Shown here: positions 7,916 to 14,816 of the stretch, one piece after another
Layout: each line of letters starts with the position of its first letter
Numbering within the stretch: position 1 is the stretch's first letter
Assembly (NCBI GenBank): GCA_905211615.1
Contig: CAJMBB010000005.1
Location: 1 to 33,499 of the forward strand
Length of the DNA: 33,499 nt
Source: an uncultured Collinsella sp.
GTDB taxonomy: Bacteria > Actinomycetota > Coriobacteriia > Coriobacteriales > Coriobacteriaceae
Reading direction: 5' to 3'
Position numbers and translations under genes: made by a program
Notes under the pieces: generated by a model
Told to the model about the DNA's origin: nothing
What the model saw: only the letters and a program-made list of their open reading frames with translations
The model's database searches: none

Positions 7916-8052
7916 AAGTGGTCACCTTTCCTGTCGCTGCCGCTGTCGGCTTTTCCCATCCATGATACCCCGCCGCGTACAAAAAAGACGGCCCCGAAGG
8001 ACCGCCTTTCGCATCGATTTGCACGCACGGCAAGCACCGCCGCAATTCGCCA
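7916..8052. other. Probable junction between two genomes
   Basis: Genes to the left resemble Bifidobacterium, and genes to the right resemble Collinsella. Both flanking genes are complete, so the switch lies in this 137-base gap. I see no integrase, insertion-sequence end, tRNA or target duplication that would mark a mobile insertion. The exact base cannot be placed without comparison to reference genomes. Confidence 0.65.
7980..8010 (-). terminator. Rho-independent terminator, minus strand
   Basis: Read on the minus strand, GGCGGTCC, a TTCG-type loop and GGGCCGTC form an 8-bp stem with two G-U pairs, followed by a run of six T. It would end transcription of the gene to its right (the Bax-inhibitor gene ending at 8053) or, if the genome join lies between them, of an unseen Bifidobacterium gene upstream of yqeY. 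Confidence 0.7.
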
Positions 8053-8748
8053 CTAGTCGCGACGGCCAAGGATGTTCAGGATGCGCAGGAACACGTTGAT
8101 AATGTCCACGAACAGATTGGACGCCATGAGCACGGCGTTGGGCAGCGTAGGCGGCACTGTCGTAGCAACATAGGTATCGTAGCCAATAAAGCCGGCGAAC
8201 ACCACGATCACGATCAGGTCGGTGATGGTCTGCGAGACGCCCATGAACATCAGCACAATCTCAACCAGAATAGTGGCGAGCAGAATGCCAAAACCGATGC
8301 CATATACGCGCTGGAAAAACTTGGGGAACGTCACGCCCAAGGCGCCAAAGACAAAGGTGATGGCGGCCGTGGCGATAAAGGCAGTGTTGATGGTGGGCAG
8401 GTCGTAGTTGGCAAGACCAAACGACGCCGTCAGGCCAAAGGTGCTCGCAAAGACCACGTAGCCCACGAGTGACAGGCCCACGGACTGTTTGCTGGCAGCA
8501 GCCGACATCATAACCATGCCGACGATGGTCAAAATAAATGAGCCAAAGACCAGCGGCAAAGCGGCGCCGCTCATCATCATGCGCGCAAACGACATGGTGC
8601 TCGTAAAGTAAGCACCGGCGCCCATGGCGCAAAAGCCCAAAAAGATCAGGGCAGACATGACAAGGTTGTACGCGCGCGGCGACATCTCCTTGGCACGGCT
8701 TGCGCTGCTCTCGACGGGGCCGTTCTGATAGCCCTGGATATCGTTCAT
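8053..8748 (-). CDS. Bax inhibitor-1 (YccA/YbhL) family membrane protein
   Basis: The 231-residue protein has a short polar N-terminus followed by about seven hydrophobic segments. It ends in the family pattern FIGYDTY and then NLFVDIINVFLRILNILG, with a polar RRD tail. Bacterial members (YccA, YbhL, BsYetJ) are inner-membrane proteins; some leak calcium in a pH-dependent way and YccA modulates FtsH. The exact role here is unknown. The ATG at 8748 is supported by AAAGGA six bases upstream. It is the first complete gene of the Collinsella-like part. Confidence 0.88.
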   Translation of the reverse strand: MNDIQGYQNGPVESSASRAKEMSPRAYNLVMSALIFLGFCAMGAGAYFTSTMSFARMMMSGAALPLVFGSFILTIVGMVMMSAAASKQSVGLSLVGYVVFASTFGLTASFGLANYDLPTINTAFIATAAITFVFGALGVTFPKFFQRVYGIGFGILLATILVEIVLMFMGVSQTITDLIVIVVFAGFIGYDTYVATTVPPTLPNAVLMASNLFVDIINVFLRILNILGRRD

Positions 8749-8762
8749 AGGTTCGTCCTTTC

Positions 8763-8786
8763 AAAAAGCGCCACAAATAACGGCGC
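8763..8786 (-). terminator. Weak hairpin with T tract before the Bax-inhibitor gene
   Basis: On the minus strand GCGCC, a 9-base loop and GGCGC are followed by TTTTT. The stem is only 5 bp. It could end the small gene at 8833-9171 or attenuate entry into the Bax-inhibitor gene. Confidence is low because of the short stem. Confidence 0.35.
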
Positions 8787-8832
8787 AGTAGCTGACAAGA
8801 TTCCTGTCATTGTACCCGAACGCCGTGCGTCC

Positions 8833-9171
8833 TTACCTACGGCGCTCGCCCTCAAGCGTACGATCAAACGCCCAGACCCACCAACGCATCACGTGGGCCT
8901 GCGAGCCATTTGGTCGTTCACGCGTCTGGTCCTCCAGATACAACTCGGTCGCATGCCCGCCAAAACGCACCTTATAGGTTGCCGTACGAATGCCGTGAAC
9001 CGTCAGGCCAAACCCAGTGGTCGAGACAATCTCGTCAATCGTAAAGCAACGACCGTCGACCCAGCAGACGGTGACCGGCACGACCTGTCCGCCCGCGAGG
9101 ATGCGAGCCACGACGTCCACATACTGCTTGTGCACGCGCCGAGTTTTGCCATCTGTCTGTCTATATTCCAT
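8833..9171 (-). CDS. Small hypothetical protein (112 aa)
   Basis: The protein contains KQYVDVVARILAGGQVVPV, then CWVDGRCFTIDEIV, a stretch of alternating hydrophobic and polar residues, and a tryptophan-rich end (VMRWWVWAFD). This order resembles the short beta-rich DUF6504-type proteins, but the match is only by impression. No signal or membrane segment is seen. The start is uncertain: the ATG at 9171 has AGGAG only two to three bases upstream, and an ATG at 9192 is also in frame. It is on the same strand as the Bax-inhibitor gene, 84 bases upstream of it. Confidence 0.6.
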   Translation of the reverse strand: MEYRQTDGKTRRVHKQYVDVVARILAGGQVVPVTVCWVDGRCFTIDEIVSTTGFGLTVHGIRTATYKVRFGGHATELYLEDQTRERPNGSQAHVMRWWVWAFDRTLEGERRR

Positions 9172-9360
9172 GTCTCCTATTATCGAACGCATGTTTGCAT
9201 GTTGTAAAGCGAACAGACTGTGGTTTTGGAGTGTCGTAGCAATCGCACGTGTCCGCATGGCGTGTTAGCAAAAAGAATACCCGCGGTCAACAGGACTAAT
9301 ATTCAATTTTAGTGCCAAAAAATCCACTTCTCACGTCAGAACTCCGTTAAGAAACCCACA

Positions 9361-9391
9361 GGAGGTGATACGATTTATCATGTTTTTGTAA
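9361..9391 (+). promoter_or_regulatory. Strong Shine-Dalgarno with three-codon leader ORF before pit
   Basis: A near-perfect anti-16S match (AGGAGGTGAT, starting at 9360) is followed at 9380 by ATG-TTT-TTG-TAA. This three-codon frame ends 30 bases before the pit ATG and is in the same frame as pit. The pit ATG at 9422 has only a weak GAGAAAG upstream. The arrangement may be translational control through termination and restart, or a strong ribosome site left stranded by mutation. Confidence 0.4.
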
Positions 9392-9421
9392 CGTGTCTGC
9401 AAACTTCGAGAAAGCCCATAT

Positions 9422-10471
9422 ATGGACGTAACGTTCTCAACCTTCCTCGGCCAAATTGTGTCGAACCCAGTCCTTGCCGTCACCGTGATCCTCGCGTTGG
9501 GCGCCATCTTCGTCAATGGATGGACCGACGCGCCCAACGCCATCGCGACCTGCGTCACTACGCGTTGCATGCCCGCCCGCGCCGCCATTCTCATGAGCGC
9601 CGCATTCAACTTCCTCGGCGTGCTCATCATGACGCACTTTAACGCGAGCGTCGCCAATACCATCTCGCATATCGTTGACTTTGGCGGAAACAGCACCATG
9701 GCGCTCGCCTGCCTGTGCGCGGCCCTGTTCTCCATCGTCGTCTACGGCGCCACAGCGTCGCGTTTTGGCATCCCCACCTCGCAAAGCCACAGCCTTATCG
9801 CCGGCCTAACCGGTGCCGCTATCGCCCTCGGCGGCGCGAGCAGCGTCAACGTCCACGAATGGATGAAGGTCATCTACGGCCTGGCGCTCTCCATCGGTCT
9901 GGGCTTTGTCATGGGCTGGGTCCTGTGCAAACTCGTCTCGATTCTTTTCGCCGCCGCCAACAGGCGACGTGCCAATGTCTTCTTTAAATACGCTCAGATC
10001 GCGAGCGCTGCGGCCATGAGCTTTATGCACGGCGCGCAGGACGGACAGAAGTTCATCGGCGTGCTCTTTTTAGGCGTAGCCTTCGCAAACGGCCAGACCA
10101 GCGTCGGCGATGCCGGCATCCCCATCTGGATTATGCTGCTGTGCTCGGCCACCATGGGTATCGGCACCAGCGTCGGCGGCGAGCGCATCATAAAGTCCGT
10201 CGGCCAGAGCATGGTTAAGCTCGAGAAGTATCAGGGCTTCTCCGCCGACCTCGCGGGCGCCGCGAACCTGCTGCTTGCCACCCTTACCGGCATCCCCGTG
10301 TCCTCCACACACATCAAGACCTGCGCCATCATGGGCGTCGGTGCCGTCAAGCGCCTCTCGGCGATCAACTTCGGCGTCGTTAAGGACATGATGTTCACCT
10401 GGTTCTTCACCTTCCCCGCCTGCGGACTCATCAGCTTTGTCATGGCCAAGCTGTTCATGATGTTCCTCTAG
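9422..10471 (+). CDS. pit: Inorganic phosphate transporter, PiT family
   Basis: The 349-residue permease takes up phosphate, usually as a neutral metal-phosphate complex driven by the proton gradient, with lower affinity than Pst. Family signatures are FVNGWTDAPNAIAT near residue 35, a second half-repeat containing SFMHGAQDGQKFIGV near residue 200, and GIPTSQSHSLIAG and GIPVSSTHIKT in equivalent positions of the two inverted halves. About ten hydrophobic segments are present. The next gene is its PhoU-like partner, the usual pairing. It looks complete. Confidence 0.93.
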   Translation: MDVTFSTFLGQIVSNPVLAVTVILALGAIFVNGWTDAPNAIATCVTTRCMPARAAILMSAAFNFLGVLIMTHFNASVANTISHIVDFGGNSTMALACLCAALFSIVVYGATASRFGIPTSQSHSLIAGLTGAAIALGGASSVNVHEWMKVIYGLALSIGLGFVMGWVLCKLVSILFAAANRRRANVFFKYAQIASAAAMSFMHGAQDGQKFIGVLFLGVAFANGQTSVGDAGIPIWIMLLCSATMGIGTSVGGERIIKSVGQSMVKLEKYQGFSADLAGAANLLLATLTGIPVSSTHIKTCAIMGVGAVKRLSAINFGVVKDMMFTWFFTFPACGLISFVMAKLFMMFL

Positions 10472-10538
10472 TCAAACCGAACGTCCATCTGGACCGCAAC
10501 ACTTCGCCCACCCGTCTTCGCCTCGAAAGGACCCACCC

Positions 10539-11162
10539 ATGGCTAAGAAACCCGATTCGTTCTACTTTGACAACTACGTCGCCTGCGCCGACCTCGCCGT
10601 CCAGGCCGCCGAGCTGCTTACCCAGATTTTTGAGAACTTCGATCCCGCGCAGATTCACGACATGCTCAATAAGATGCATGCGATTGAGCATGCGGCAGAC
10701 AAGAAGCACCACGAGCTCGAAGACGCCCTGCTCACCGCCTTTATCACCCCGCTCGAGCGCGAGGATCTGGATCTGATGAGCTGCGCGCTCGACACCGTGC
10801 TCGACCGTATTGAGGGCGTCGTGCAGCGCGTCTACTTCACCAACATTCAGAGCATCCATCCCGACGCCATCGTCATCGCCCACAAGGTGACTGACGCCTG
10901 CCGCGCCATGAAAGACCTGATGGTCGAGCTTCCCAACTACCGCAAGTCCAAAACGCTGCGCGAGCTGGTCATCCAGATCAACACCATCGAGTCCGAGGCC
11001 GACGAGCTCTACATCAACGCCATGCGCAACCTGCACGTTAACGGCAAGGACCCGCTCGAAGTCATCGCCTGGCGTGACGTGTACGCTTTCCTGGAGTACT
11101 GCGCCGACTGCTGCGAGAATGTGGCCGATGTTGTGGATTCGATTGTCATGAAGAACAGTTAA
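10539..11162 (+). CDS. PhoU-like Pit accessory protein (DUF47)
   Basis: The 207-residue all-helical protein belongs to the DUF47/TIGR00153 family, distant relatives of PhoU that are encoded beside Pit permeases and are thought to regulate them. It begins MAKKPDSFYFDNYVACADLA, and the helical repeats contain metal-binding-type patterns: HAIEHAADKKHHE in the first half and INTIESEADELY in the second. The end EYCADCCENVADVVDSIVM is typical. A ribosome site AAAGGA lies seven bases before the ATG. It is 67 bases after pit and probably in the same transcript. Confidence 0.9.
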   Translation: MAKKPDSFYFDNYVACADLAVQAAELLTQIFENFDPAQIHDMLNKMHAIEHAADKKHHELEDALLTAFITPLEREDLDLMSCALDTVLDRIEGVVQRVYFTNIQSIHPDAIVIAHKVTDACRAMKDLMVELPNYRKSKTLRELVIQINTIESEADELYINAMRNLHVNGKDPLEVIAWRDVYAFLEYCADCCENVADVVDSIVMKNS

Positions 11163-11167
11163 TTGGG

Positions 11168-11275
11168 GGTACGTGTCCCGGCGGCGAAGGGCCGGCCACG
11201 GTTTGCTTTCTCACTCCGGCTGCTTTGCAGAGTCGTTCGAAAGTAAACCGTGGCCGGCCCTTCGCCTTACGTACC
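11168..11275. repeat. Long inverted repeat (28-bp arms, 28-base loop)
   Basis: The arms 11183-11210 and 11239-11266 pair over 28 positions with a single mismatch, which is a G-U pair in RNA. A further 7-bp outer stem (11168-11174 with 11269-11275) extends it past an internal bulge. The loop is 28 bases. It begins six bases after the stop of the Pit partner gene. It is far longer and more GC-rich than a normal terminator, and only TT and a mixed sequence follow. It may be a very strong 3' hairpin, a repeat element, or the trace of a mobile miniature element. No flanking target duplication is obvious. Confidence 0.85.
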
Positions 11276-11278
11276 ACC

Positions 11279-11356
11279 ATTGGGAACTTTGGCTGATACT
11301 TTGAAAGCGATGAGGCTTTTGTTGGCGGGACCTTTGGACCCGATTGGGAACTTTGG
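11279..11356 (+). repeat. Direct repeat pair in a G/T-rich stretch
   Basis: The 14-base string ATTGGGAACTTTGG occurs at 11279-11292 and again at 11343-11356. The interval and the following 60 bases contain many variants of CTTTG and TTTGG. The plus strand is strongly G and T rich here, unlike the surrounding genome. No coding frame is convincing before the nitroreductase start at 11441. Confidence 0.6.
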
Positions 11357-11440
11357 GGCCGCCTTAAACGTTTGGTTGAATGGTGCTTTGGGTACCCTTT
11401 GTTTTGCTTTGGGTTGATTCGTTGAATTTGGAGGGCTTGT

Positions 11441-11971
11441 ATGTCTTATTTGGATCTGGCTCGGGGTCGGTATTCTTGTCGTGAGTTTGAAGATCGGGCT
11501 GTGGAGCAGGCTGTGGTGGATGCCATTGTTGAGGCTGGGCGTATTGCTCCTTCTGCTTGTAATAATCATCCAACCCGTGTGATGGTGTTGGATACGCCTG
11601 AGCTTCTGGAGAAGGCTGCTGCTTGTCAGCCTCGGTTTGCTCGTGATGGATCTATCTTTGGCGCTCCGCTCATCTTCCTTATTTGTAGCGTTACCGAAGA
11701 CACTTGGGTGCGCCCGTATGACCAGATGAATTCCAGTGAAATCGATACGTCCATAGTGTGCGATCAGATGATGATGGAGGCCACCGAGCAGGGCCTGGGA
11801 ACGTGCTGGGTATGCCATTTTAAGCCCGAGGTGGCACAGGAGCAGTTCAACCTGCCCGAGGGCGTCTATCCCTATCACATGCTCGTCTGCGGATATCCTG
11901 CCGACCACATCGCCGATCCCGAGCATCGCGAGGCCCGTACCATTCCCCTCTCCGACTTCCTCCTCAAGTAG
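11441..11971 (+). CDS. Nitroreductase-family FMN-dependent oxidoreductase
   Basis: The 176-residue protein matches small nitroreductases that use FMN and NAD(P)H. Visible family patterns are the N-terminal ARGRYSCREFED (the R-R/C-S-x-R-x-F type motif that binds FMN phosphate), APSACNNHPTRVMVL, and a late GLGTCWVCHF. The length fits a single domain that works as a dimer. The natural substrate is unknown. A ribosome site GGAGGG lies about five bases before the ATG. Codon use changes within the gene: codons 1 to about 75 mostly end in T or G (GCT, CGG, TGT, GAT), and the rest use the GC-ending codons normal for the neighbours. Confidence 0.87.
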   Translation: MSYLDLARGRYSCREFEDRAVEQAVVDAIVEAGRIAPSACNNHPTRVMVLDTPELLEKAAACQPRFARDGSIFGAPLIFLICSVTEDTWVRPYDQMNSSEIDTSIVCDQMMMEATEQGLGTCWVCHFKPEVAQEQFNLPEGVYPYHMLVCGYPADHIADPEHREARTIPLSDFLLK

Positions 11972-12018
11972 ATTTTGGGACATGCCCTAAAACCTATCCT
12001 TGACCGCTCACCGGTTCG

Positions 12019-12056
12019 CCGAGTTCTGCGCCACTATGTGCAGGGCTCGGTTTTCT
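12019..12056 (+). terminator. Terminator of the nitroreductase gene
   Basis: An 11-bp stem including two G-U pairs (12019-12029 with 12040-12050) and a 10-base loop are followed by TTTTCT. It is placed 48 bases after the stop codon, on the plus strand. Confidence 0.75.
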
Positions 12057-12081
12057 ATGTTGCGCGCCCCGGTACAGTCAT

Positions 12082-12111
12082 AAAAAAGGACCCGCAAGCT
12101 GCGGGTCCTTT
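12082..12111 (-). terminator. Terminator of divIVA
   Basis: A perfect 12-bp stem (12085-12096 with 12100-12111) and a 3-base loop are followed, on the minus strand, by a run of T through 12082. It is 27 bases past the divIVA stop. It may also back up the plus-strand terminator at 12019. Confidence 0.9.
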
Positions 12112-12137
12112 CTAGGCACTAAATTGTAGGCCGAATG

Positions 12138-12812
12138 TTAGTCCAGGTCGTCGGCAGCGAAGTTGTCGATCGGGGCGAAGGGATCGGCCACGGGGACAAC
12201 CGGGTCAGCGACGGGCAGCGGCTCGGCGGGAACAGTCACCGCAGGAGAAGCGGCGGAACCGACCGGCGTGGAGGCCATGAGGTCGGCCGGGAAGGAGTTT
12301 TGGGCATCGTCCATGAAGTGCTGGATGAGCTTGAGGTACTCGGCCTTGAACTCCTCACGGGAAGCCTTGAGACGATCGATCTCCTCGAGCTCGGCCTGCT
12401 TCTCGGTCAGAGCCTGGCGGATAACCTCGCGTGCCTTGGCGTCAGCCTCGTTGCGGATACGCTCAGCGTTCTCATTGGCATCGTTGACGATGGTCTCAGC
12501 GGTCTGCTGGGCAGCGATCAGGGCAGCGGAAATCTGGCGCTCCTGAGCGGAGAAGTCAGGGGCGGGAGCAGCCACGGGGGCGGCAGGAACGGCCTGGGCG
12601 GGGGCATCCTGAGCCTGGGCAAGCTGAGCCTGCGCATCGGCAAGCTGCTGCTCGGTAGCAGTCAGACGACCCTTAAGGTCGACGATCTTAGCGAGCATAG
12701 CGTCAACCTCAGAGGACAGCGTCTCCAAGAAGACGTCGACCTCGGCAGGATCGTAGCCACGCTTGGCCTCAGAGAAAGTCTGAGCCTGGATGTCTGCAGG
12801 GGTAATAGCCAT
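12138..12812 (-). CDS. divIVA: DivIVA-domain cell-division/polarity protein
   Basis: The 224-residue protein has the DivIVA N-terminal lipid-binding region (ITPADIQAQTFSEAKRGYDPAEVDVFLETL, residues about 3-32, given here in family form) followed by a coiled coil. A Pro/Ala linker (about residues 75-90) separates it from a second coiled coil rich in Ala, Glu and Arg, and the tail repeats PVADP. DivIVA proteins sense membrane curvature at poles and septa and guide wall growth in actinobacteria. The ribosome site AAGGAG is seven bases before the ATG. It closes the yggS-sepF-yggT-divIVA run. Confidence 0.9.
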   Translation of the reverse strand: MAITPADIQAQTFSEAKRGYDPAEVDVFLETLSSEVDAMLAKIVDLKGRLTATEQQLADAQAQLAQAQDAPAQAVPAAPVAAPAPDFSAQERQISAALIAAQQTAETIVNDANENAERIRNEADAKAREVIRQALTEKQAELEEIDRLKASREEFKAEYLKLIQHFMDDAQNSFPADLMASTPVGSAASPAVTVPAEPLPVADPVVPVADPFAPIDNFAADDLD

Positions 12813-12873
12813 AACAAGTCTCCTTTTTCATCGCCTCGGCGCTACACGCCCGACGTAAGTTACTAAGTCAGTT

Positions 12874-13155
12874 CTACACGAGTATACCTATAAGAAGCTG
12901 CAGAACCAGCCTCTGCACCAACTGCAACGCAATAATCGCAACGACCGGCGAAAAATCGATACCGCCCATTGGCGGGATGAAACGACGGAACAGGTTGAGC
13001 CACGGACCGCACACGCTATCGAGCACCGCGGCAATATCCTGAAGCAAACCACCCTGCTTCATGGGAATCCACGTCATAAAGCAGTAGACGACAATGAGCG
13101 TGGAATAGAAGTTGAACAGCGTGTTGACCAGCTGGACGATAGTGTAGATGTTGAT
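12874..13155 (-). CDS. YggT-family membrane protein with apparent ATC start
   Basis: This short integral-membrane protein of 93 residues is of the YggT family, usually found beside sepF/ylmF in Gram-positive division clusters and thought to help osmotic or division functions. Hydrophobic segments flank the family region GPWLNLFRRFIPPMGGIDFSPVVAI. Between the sepF stop and the first ATG (13077) there is no in-frame ATG, GTG or TTG, yet the reading frame codes for a typical first membrane helix (NIYTIVQLVNTLFNFYSTLI). An ATC codon at 13155 lies six bases after GAGGAG, exactly where a start is expected. Either ATC is used, or the base is a mutation or error. Starting at 13077 would cut off the first helix. 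Confidence 0.72.
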   Translation of the reverse strand: MNIYTIVQLVNTLFNFYSTLIVVYCFMTWIPMKQGGLLQDIAAVLDSVCGPWLNLFRRFIPPMGGIDFSPVVAIIALQLVQRLVLQLLIGILV

Positions 13156-13176
13156 GGGAATCTCCTCGTCTTGTCT

Positions 13177-13899
13177 TTACTTAAGGTAGCCGTCGGCACG
13201 AAGCTTCTTGAGATCGGAATCTTTGACCTCGCAGCCGGCGGGCAACACCATGAACACGCGGTCGCCCACCTCCTTGACCGTGGCGCCCAGACCGCAGGCA
13301 AAGCCGTAAGAGAAGTCCAAGACGCGCTTGGCAACTTCGGTGCGTACGCCCACAAAAATCAGTGCGACAGGCTGCTTGGTGCGAACGCGGCGAACCACGG
13401 TCTCCACGTCGTCATAGCTCTCGGGGCGCAGGACATAGGCCGGCAGCTGCGGCGTGGCGTTAATGATATTGCTCGCATAGGCCGAGGCATCGCTCGGTGC
13501 AGGCGCGGGCGCAGCGGCGGCACGGGCGCGGGTGTTCTCGGCGTAGCTCGACGGCGTGTCATAGGCACCAGGACGATAACCGCTCGCAACACTGTCCTGC
13601 GAGCGCGAAGGCGGGTTATACGTCGTGGCATGGCGGGAGTCATCGCCGACCAGCTGCCCGGAGCGTGTATACACGGCAACCGACTCAGCTTCACCACGGC
13701 GCGTCTGACCAAGCAGGCCGTTGCTCGGCTCGTCTTGGGGGTAGAAGCCCTCGCCCGAAGCACCGCTGTAGCCGTTGCCCTGATAACCATCGTCATAGCC
13801 GTCATCGTAGCCGTAGTCGTCGTCCTGGCCATAACCCTGGTCGTAACCCTGCTGGCCGCCCAGGTGCATCTTATTTTTAATCTCGTCAAGGAAGCCCAT
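13177..13899 (-). CDS. sepF: Cell division protein SepF
   Basis: The 240-residue protein bundles FtsZ filaments and anchors them to the membrane; in actinobacteria without FtsA it is the main FtsZ anchor. The N-terminal amphipathic helix MGFLDEIKNKMHL is the membrane anchor. Residues about 14-46 are a low-complexity Tyr/Asp/Gly stretch. A long disordered linker follows to about residue 145, and the SepF core (VLRPESYDDVETVVRRVRTKQ, RVLDFSYGFACGLGATVKEV, FMVLPAGCEV) fills the C-terminus. The start at 13899 has GAGAGGA seven bases upstream and gives the conserved anchor; the frame is open to 13950. YggT begins within 25 bases of the stop. Confidence 0.93.
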   Translation of the reverse strand: MGFLDEIKNKMHLGGQQGYDQGYGQDDDYGYDDGYDDGYQGNGYSGASGEGFYPQDEPSNGLLGQTRRGEAESVAVYTRSGQLVGDDSRHATTYNPPSRSQDSVASGYRPGAYDTPSSYAENTRARAAAAPAPAPSDASAYASNIINATPQLPAYVLRPESYDDVETVVRRVRTKQPVALIFVGVRTEVAKRVLDFSYGFACGLGATVKEVGDRVFMVLPAGCEVKDSDLKKLRADGYLK

Positions 13900-13959
13900 G
13901 GTTGTGTCCTCTCGCGGTTTAGTGCAGGCGCCCCGATAATCAGTGCGCACTTCAGAGCC

Positions 13960-14697
13960 TTATTTTACTGCAAACTCCGGGCTAAATACTACCCTGCCCA
14001 GGCGAACGAGCGTAGAGCCCTCCTCAAGGGCAGGCTCAAAGTCCTCGCTCATGCCGCAGGAAAGCTCAGGCAGGTTCAAATCGGGATGCGCTGCCTCCAG
14101 CTCATCCCTCAGCTCACGAAGCCCCGCAAAGGTGCGGCGTGCCACATCCTTATTCCCCCGGGGCGCCATAGTCATAAGCCCCTGCACGCAAATTCCCTCA
14201 AGTTCCGCAAGCTCACCCGCGGCGGCGCGAATCTCATCGGGCGAAAAGCCTCCCTTCGACTCCTCACCACTCACATTGACCTCAATGAGCACACGCTGGG
14301 GGCCGGCGAGTTCGTCTGCCTCAATCTTGCGGACAGCACGGCTCGAGATCGCCTGCGCCAGATGCAGCGAACCCACCGAGTGAATCAGCTCGGCTGAGCC
14401 CAGCACCGCATTGATCTTATTGGTCTGCAGGTTGCCGATCATATCGAAGCGCACCTCGGGCAGCTCCGGATGCCCCGCCAGACCCGTGAGCTTGCGAACC
14501 AGCTCCTGCGGGCGATTCTCGGCAAAATGGCGATACCCCGCCTGGATGGCGGCAACGGTCTCATCGACACCAACGGTCTTGGACACGGCAATGAGGCGCG
14601 CGGCGTCGTGGGGACGGCCCGCGCGATCGAGCGCCGCATAAAAACGTTCCAGAATCTGCTCGCGGCGAGCGCGCATCAAGTCCAAATAGTTATCCAT
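13960..14697 (-). CDS. YggS-family pyridoxal-phosphate homeostasis protein
   Basis: The 245-residue cytoplasmic protein binds pyridoxal phosphate and keeps vitamin B6 and amino-acid pools balanced. The PLP lysine is in ARLIAVSKTVG near residue 40. Other family motifs are HFAENRPQELVRK, FDMIGNLQTNKIN, VNVSGEESKGG, GLMTMAP, and ELSCGMSEDFEPAL near the end. The start at 14697 is fixed by GGAGG nine bases upstream; a longer frame to 14781 lacks support. It lies 60 bases upstream of sepF. In actinobacteria this gene usually follows pgeF; here the pst operon separates them. Confidence 0.93.
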   Translation of the reverse strand: MDNYLDLMRARREQILERFYAALDRAGRPHDAARLIAVSKTVGVDETVAAIQAGYRHFAENRPQELVRKLTGLAGHPELPEVRFDMIGNLQTNKINAVLGSAELIHSVGSLHLAQAISSRAVRKIEADELAGPQRVLIEVNVSGEESKGGFSPDEIRAAAGELAELEGICVQGLMTMAPRGNKDVARRTFAGLRELRDELEAAHPDLNLPELSCGMSEDFEPALEEGSTLVRLGRVVFSPEFAVK

Positions 14698-14747
14698 TGC
14701 TAATCGCCTCCGCTGACAGCCAAACAAGTAGTCCCATGCTAACGCAA

Positions 14748-14779
14748 GAGCGCGGCCCCGCATGTGCAAGGCCGCGCTC
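14748..14779 (-). terminator. GC-rich hairpin after phoU
   Basis: A perfect 10-bp stem (14748-14757 with 14770-14779) with a 12-base loop lies 38 bases after the phoU stop. No T tract follows on the minus strand, so it may be a weak or Rho-assisted terminator, or protect the 3' end. It separates the pst operon from yggS. Confidence 0.5.
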
Positions 14780-14816
14780 ACTTAGGTATTTACAATCTTT
14801 CGACGAACGGGGTTAC

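Noticed and set aside
7916..8052. Phage or transposon attachment site
   Set aside because: No integrase, tRNA end, inverted terminal repeat or target duplication is seen around the join.
7142..8056. Open frame of 304 codons crossing the genome junction
   Set aside because: It is antisense to yqeY and overlaps metI and the terminator; it is not a fusion gene.
11267..11983. Open frame of 238 codons on the minus strand
   Set aside because: It is antisense to the nitroreductase, which has the better ribosome site and family motifs; the Thr/Ser/Pro-rich product reflects the skewed base use.
12874..13077. YggT starting at the ATG at 13077 (67 residues)
   Set aside because: This would remove the conserved first membrane helix encoded in frame upstream.
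13762..13860. Possible tandem repeat or CRISPR-like array
   Set aside because: The repetition is the codon pattern of Tyr/Asp/Gly residues in SepF, with no regular spacer structure.
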